Below, in pieces: positions 5,792 through 8,371 of a DNA stretch of 8,371 bases. Below the pieces are notes generated by a model. The model was not told the DNA's origin. It did no database searches and saw only the letters and a list, made by a program, of their open reading frames with translations. The DNA lies in the NCBI GenBank assembly GCA_018894075.1, contig JAHIEB010000063.1, positions 1 through 8,371 on the forward strand. Reading direction: 5' to 3'. Source of the stretch: Patescibacteria group bacterium. Its GTDB lineage: Bacteria > Patescibacteriota > Minisyncoccia > Minisyncoccales > Staskawiczbacteraceae. The translations under genes were made by a program, and so were the position numbers. How positions within the stretch are numbered: position 1 is the first letter of the stretch; each line of letters opens with the position of its first letter.

Positions 5792-6897
5792 AAAAAGTAT
5801 ATTATTTCATATATCATGCCGGCCACAAATATCAATATCAAAGGATATATGAAAAGAGGTCTTTTGATTGATATTTTCCTGTACATCAGCACTATTAGAA
5901 TCCCTTCCATTGCCAGAGCAAAAGCTCCGACAAACCCTATTATCTTAATAAAATTATTAAAACCCAGCAGATACAGTAAAAAGGGGACAAAACAGGTAAT
6001 CAGCCATGCAACGGACTCCTTCACCTTCATATCATACCACAGAACCTTCTTTAAATTAAGGCCGACCGAGACATATGAGGTAAAAGTAGCCATAATGCCA
6101 GCTAAAAACATAAAGGCAATCACCCTTCCTCCTAAAATGCCCTGCAGTCCGGATATTGCTTCAGGAGAGGTCTGTCCGCCAGATAAAGCCAGAATCATCA
6201 AGCAGAAAAGAAAGTAAAAAGCTCCAGGAATAACTGTTCCTAAAATAACGGCTCTCCTGATCTTTTTTCTGTCAGATTGCAGAATCTCCTCTGCTTCAGG
6301 AACCATTGTCGCGCCCCATAAGGCAAAAAGAATAGCGCCATAAGGCAAAAACAGATGAGACGAGTCTCCCAGGAAAAACAGATTGCTTAATTTCAAACTG
6401 CCGAGACCATTAAAAAATACCAAAAAGATGGCTGCAAAGAAAACTAGTATGCCTGCAAAATTAATTTTTGATATGGCTTTTGACCCGAGAAAGATGTATA
6501 TGGCTCCAACCGCAAAGTACAAAAAGACATAAATAAACAGATTGCCTCCTAAAAAGGGAGACAAGAGGCCATAAAGGAATCCCCCGCCGATGACAATATA
6601 GGCCAAGATAGTTCCCAGACCCTCAATAGCAGAGAAGGCAGCGGCTATATATTTCCCAAACTCCCCCAAATGCATTCTTGCATACCCTGCCAAACGCAGA
6701 TAATTAGGGGTCTTTAAGGAAACTTCTACAAACAAGAGGTTTACAAACAAAACCAAGGCCGTTAAGGCCATTATGTACAAAAACATTGTCAATATCCCCA
6801 CCTTTCCTGTAATATATGGCAAAGAAAAGATACCAACCCCGATAGTAAGGCCTGCTATCATTGAGACTGCGTATATGGAACGAAAGACGCTTTTCAT
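5785..6897 (-). CDS. Amino acid permease of the aromatic (Trp/Tyr permease-like) APC type
   Basis: A 370-residue polytopic transporter with about eleven hydrophobic segments, probably a proton-coupled amino acid importer. TM1 contains the unwound-helix motif AGLTIGVGIFSLPYITG (15-31), typical of AAAP/TnaB-Mtr-type permeases, where backbone atoms bind the substrate. TM6 is LFALWGATMVPEAEEIL (190-206), with the conserved Pro-Glu, followed by a basic loop (QSDRKKIRR). Glycine-rich TM3 (GGGFLYGLL) and a later TM with MATFTSYVSVGLNLK also fit. At 370 residues it is slightly shorter than enteric TnaB/TyrP (about 400). It opens the operon with the CaCA-like gene, rmuC and rplU. The start shows only GGAA before ATG and its candidate promoter leaves almost no leader. 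The substrate cannot be fixed from sequence; an aromatic or neutral amino acid is most likely. Confidence 0.82.
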   Translation of the reverse strand: MKSVFRSIYAVSMIAGLTIGVGIFSLPYITGKVGILTMFLYIMALTALVLFVNLLFVEVSLKTPNYLRLAGYARMHLGEFGKYIAAAFSAIEGLGTILAYIVIGGGFLYGLLSPFLGGNLFIYVFLYFAVGAIYIFLGSKAISKINFAGILVFFAAIFLVFFNGLGSLKLSNLFFLGDSSHLFLPYGAILFALWGATMVPEAEEILQSDRKKIRRAVILGTVIPGAFYFLFCLMILALSGGQTSPEAISGLQGILGGRVIAFMFLAGIMATFTSYVSVGLNLKKVLWYDMKVKESVAWLITCFVPFLLYLLGFNNFIKIIGFVGAFALAMEGILIVLMYRKISIKRPLFIYPLILIFVAGMIYEIIYFLW

Positions 6898-6907
6898 AAA
6901 TTATTCC

Positions 6908-6934
6908 ATTGTATCAAAAATAGCATAATGAAAA
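6908..6934 (-). promoter_or_regulatory. Candidate promoter of the permease operon (nearly leaderless)
   Basis: On the minus strand TACAAT (6913-6908) is preceded by TGA (extended -10), with a poor TTTTCA at -35 (6934-6929, 15 nt spacer) that falls in the U-tract of the upstream terminator. A start near 6901 leaves about four bases before the ATG. Tentative. Confidence 0.4.
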
Positions 6935-6958
6935 AAGCTCCGCGGTTACCGAGGAGCT
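6931..6958 (-). terminator. Intrinsic terminator of the PQ-loop-like membrane protein gene
   Basis: On the minus strand AGCTCC/GGAGCT (6 bp), one T-C mismatch, then CGG/CCG (3 bp) close a three-base loop, TAA, and the stem is followed by TTTTT. The loop is exactly the stop codon of the 6946-7494 gene. Confidence 0.87.
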
Positions 6959-7494
6959 CTAAAGGTCAGACTAAACATCAAGACGTTGAATGCAGCGCTC
7001 TGCGCTGGCTGTATCCAGTTGCTGTAGTTAGACCAATCGTCTATTCCAACCACAGTCAAGAGAAAACCGACAGAAAATATGCCCCAGCTAAGCCGGCTCT
7101 CATTTTTTGCATTTACCCAGACATTCTTTATTGTCGGAATGCCGGCAATAAGAAGAGAAGCCAATGCAAGGACCTGCGCTATGGCTGGTCCCGACAACAA
7201 CCAGATTAAACTGGTGGCACAGACAAGCAGTAGACATCCTGTATCAAGTCGCGTCCATCTCCTCCCGCAGTAGAACAAAATCAATACAGCGGCTATTGTG
7301 TTGCCGATCAAAGCAGCCATTATTCCCCATGGGTCTCTCTTGCCGGCAGCCACCTGCGTTGCCAGAACCATAACCAGTAATACTGACCACATCAGCCAGC
7401 TGGAAAACCTTGGACGAGCTGTTTTTCTGAGGATTGCTACATACAGCGGGATAAAACCCAACAGAACGATTGCTGCGCCAACTGAAACTATCAT
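6946..7494 (-). CDS. PQ-loop/SemiSWEET-like polytopic membrane protein, function unknown
   Basis: A 182-residue protein of about seven hydrophobic helices (near 3-22, 34-49, 57-75, 85-100, 104-121, 136-152, 163-178). Two internal segments resemble each other: FIPLYVAILRKTARPRFSSW (14-33) and AGIPTIKNVWVNAKNESRLSW (117-137). Each has a helix-breaking Pro, a basic/polar linker of about ten residues and a Ser-x-Trp or Ser-Trp start of the next helix. This layout is that of PQ-loop (SWEET/MtN3-like) repeats, but the literal PQ is PL or PT here, so the assignment is by pattern only. A conserved-looking IDDWSNYSNW (151-160) lies between the last helices. TAAAGGAG lies 8 nt before ATG. The gene has its own consensus promoter and a terminator overlapping its stop, so it is monocistronic. 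Transport of a small solute is possible; no substrate is inferred. Confidence 0.72.
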   Translation of the reverse strand: MIVSVGAAIVLLGFIPLYVAILRKTARPRFSSWLMWSVLLVMVLATQVAAGKRDPWGIMAALIGNTIAAVLILFYCGRRWTRLDTGCLLLVCATSLIWLLSGPAIAQVLALASLLIAGIPTIKNVWVNAKNESRLSWGIFSVGFLLTVVGIDDWSNYSNWIQPAQSAAFNVLMFSLTFRAPR

Positions 7495-7525
7495 ATCCTA
7501 TTCTCCTTTAAAAGAACGTTATGGC

Positions 7526-7553
7526 ATTATACCAGCTTCCGACCAATTGTCAA
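7526..7553 (-). promoter_or_regulatory. Consensus sigma70-type promoter of the PQ-loop-like gene
   Basis: On the minus strand TTGACA (7553-7548) and TATAAT (7531-7526) are both perfect consensus hexamers, 16 nt apart, with TGG giving an extended -10. A start near 7520 leaves a 25-nt leader with TAAAGGAG. It is the strongest promoter match in the window. Confidence 0.82.
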
Positions 7554-7563
7554 AACAACCCAC

Positions 7564-7592
7564 TTTACATTTGCTCACCTATATGCTAAAAG
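7564..7592 (+). promoter_or_regulatory. Candidate promoter of the LMW-PTP-like gene
   Basis: TTTACA (7564-7569, 5 of 6 to TTGACA), 17 nt, then TAAAAG (7587-7592) preceded by TGC. The -10 lacks the final T, so this is weaker than the other promoters. It is back-to-back with the divergent promoter of the PQ-loop-like gene and would give a leader of about 30 nt. Confidence 0.4.
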
Positions 7593-7629
7593 AACAATCA
7601 GATCCTATAACAAATGAAAGGAGACGAGC

Positions 7630-8073
7630 ATGATAAAGAACATCATCTGTGTTGACAGACGGAATGTTTGCCGAGGCCCAATGCTTCAGGGCCTTCTCCA
7701 GCAGAAAACTGGGCCCACGGTGGTCGTAGAAAGCGCAGGGACGTTCATAGGCTGTGCCTTGGCGGAAGGGGGGGCAAGCCCGCATGCAATCACCTGTATG
7801 CAGAATCGTGGGATAGATATCCGCGGTCACAGATGCCGCCGGGTAATTGGAATGGACCTTAACAAATTTCACCTCATTGTCTGCATGACTACCCTTGAAG
7901 TAGGGATATTTCATAACCAGCTTCCAAGCGCTGCCATTCTGCAGGCCGACACACTGCTGGGCAACGGGGAGACGATCCCGTATACCTGGGGCCAAGTGCT
8001 TTTGTCCTATGAATTCTGTGCGGAACTGCTTGAGCCTATAGCTGACCGCATCTTCAGAACCTACCTTTCATAA
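7630..8073 (+). CDS. Low-molecular-weight protein tyrosine phosphatase-fold protein lacking catalytic Cys and Asp
   Basis: A 147-residue protein matching the LMW-PTP/arsenate reductase fold in length and order of motifs: an N-terminal strand plus P-loop (IICVDRRNVCRGPM, 5-18), VESAGT (33-38), the GIDIRGHRCRRV segment (61-72; usual GIDLSGHRSR), DLNKFHLIVCMT (76-87) and a C-terminal helix after IPYTWG (116-121). Aligned to the catalytic loop C-x-x-G-N-x-C-R-S-P, residue 9 is Asp where the nucleophilic Cys should be, the Gly is Arg11 and the Ser is Gly16; only Asn12, Cys14, Arg15 and Pro17 remain. The general-acid Asp of the PDP motif is Tyr118. It is therefore probably a pseudophosphatase, perhaps binding a phosphorylated or anionic ligand. 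AAAGGAG lies 6 nt before ATG and a terminator follows the stop. The reading frame is intact, so it is not a decaying gene. Confidence 0.8.
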   Translation: MIKNIICVDRRNVCRGPMLQGLLQQKTGPTVVVESAGTFIGCALAEGGASPHAITCMQNRGIDIRGHRCRRVIGMDLNKFHLIVCMTTLEVGIFHNQLPSAAILQADTLLGNGETIPYTWGQVLLSYEFCAELLEPIADRIFRTYLS

Positions 8074-8078
8074 ACAAT

Positions 8079-8113
8079 AAGCCCAAGGGATGATACCTTT
8101 GGGCTTTTCTTTT
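8079..8113 (+). terminator. Intrinsic terminator of the LMW-PTP-like gene
   Basis: AAGCCCAA pairs with TTGGGCTT (8 bp; inner GG/CC can extend it), followed by TTCTTTT. It begins 5 nt after the stop codon. Confidence 0.87.
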
Positions 8114-8273
8114 AAATGCAAAACCTCACACACTATTGGAGATGGCTTTTTGATCCCTTCGGGGCCCTCGAAAAAAAATGTTAAGGGCGGGCAGTGGGAC
8201 GCAGTTTAAACTTGGTTCTGGGAAAACTTCCCAATAGACCCACTTAAAACTCAATAAAATTATTTTTCATTCT
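8114..8273. other. Intergenic stretch with several hairpins, no gene seen
   Basis: I see no convincing open frame, tRNA or known RNA here. Structures visible by eye: CCC-TTCG-GGG (8155-8164, a UUCG-type tetraloop with a 3-bp stem), a perfect 10-nt palindrome AGTTTAAACT (8203-8212), TGGGAA-AAC-TTCCCA (8219-8233), and an outer pairing AGTGGG/CCCACT (8193-8198 with 8239-8244) that encloses the last two. None has an adjacent U-tract. It lies between two convergent 3' ends, so it could be a 3' region, a small RNA, or nothing. Confidence 0.4.
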
Positions 8274-8371
8274 CTATTTCATTTGTGCCTTACCAGCATC
8301 ATCAAGTTTTTTATTGAGTGCATCCCTCTTCTCCTGGATTTTTTGTTTCTGGATAAAATAAAAATCGAATA
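8274..8371 (-). CDS. C-terminal end of an unrecognised protein, cut by the window edge
   Basis: On the minus strand an open frame enters from the right edge and ends at TAG (8276-8274). About 31 residues are visible: an aromatic, hydrophobic start (FDFYFI) followed by a charged helix rich in Lys, Gln and Asp (QKQKIQEKRDALNKKLDDA). This could be the end of a membrane segment with a cytoplasmic coiled-coil tail. The short frame could be chance, but codon choice and its position after an intergenic gap make a real gene end plausible. No family is recognised. Confidence 0.45.
   Translation of the reverse strand, partial: FDFYFIQKQKIQEKRDALNKKLDDAGKAQMK

Noticed and set aside
436..6897. The two minus-strand operons as a horizontally acquired island
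   Set aside because: They carry rplU, rlmE and prmC, which are core genes, and no integrase, tRNA or direct repeats flank them; a rough check of third codon positions at the starts of sppA and the 3191 gene showed little difference.
7298..7633. A 111-residue plus-strand frame ending just at the LMW-PTP-like start, as a possible upstream coupled gene
   Set aside because: It covers the 5' half of the PQ-loop-like gene in antisense and crosses both divergent promoters; no protein signature is visible.
7579..7995. A 138-residue minus-strand frame opposite the LMW-PTP-like gene
   Set aside because: The plus strand carries the conserved VESAGT and P-loop-like motifs plus ribosome site and terminator; the antisense frame has none.
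8249..8319. An 11-bp inverted repeat, ACTCAATAAAA and TTTTATTGAGT, 49 nt apart
   Set aside because: AT-rich, with one arm inside the coding tail at the right edge; no target duplication or transposase was seen, so chance is the simplest explanation.

Overview
The window reads as a piece of a small, compact bacterial genome, most likely a Patescibacteria/CPR-type (Parcubacteria-like) organism. This is inferred from the mix of a shortened PrmC, a short S49 protease, a short RmuC, partial purine biosynthesis, very tight gene packing, and small orphan genes between core genes. The bacterial L21, RlmE and PrmC exclude archaea. TGA and TAG are both used as stops, so I see no recoding. Lineage is an inference; no rRNA marker is present.

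Layout. (1) 1-369, minus: the N-terminal third of purC (SAICAR synthase), running off the left edge. (2) 436-3113, minus: a four-gene operon rlmE - HAD hydrolase - prmC - sppA, with every junction overlapping. (3) 3191-3457, plus: a small zinc-ribbon-like protein of unknown function, transcribed divergently from rlmE. (4) 3473-6897, minus: a second tight operon, aromatic-amino-acid-type permease - CaCA-type exchanger - rmuC - rplU. (5) 6946-7494, minus: a PQ-loop-like membrane protein on its own. (6) 7630-8073, plus: a low-molecular-weight tyrosine phosphatase-fold protein lacking its catalytic residues. (7) 8114-8273: intergenic, with hairpins. (8) 8274-8371, minus: the C-terminal tail of an unrecognised protein entering from the right.

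Two styles of transcription unit alternate. The two multi-gene operons carry conserved genes (translation, protein quality control, transport). Their first genes seem to have leaderless or nearly leaderless starts, and most internal genes rely on overlaps and have little Shine-Dalgarno sequence. The single genes (purC, the zinc-ribbon gene, the PQ-loop gene, the LMW-PTP-like gene) have recognisable -35/-10 promoters, mostly with an extended -10 TG, a good AAGGAG-type ribosome site 5-8 nt before ATG, and (except purC, whose end is outside the window) an intrinsic terminator at or overlapping the stop codon.

Functionally, rlmE and prmC both serve the ribosome (23S rRNA and release-factor methylation), and rplU is a ribosomal protein. 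sppA works in the membrane on signal peptides. rmuC is a predicted nuclease-fold protein. The permease and exchanger import or export small solutes. I did not find a defence system, mobile element, CRISPR array or RNA gene. The most notable observations are the doubly inactivated LMW-PTP-like protein, altered key residues in the HAD and CaCA proteins, and the transcription/translation signals just described.
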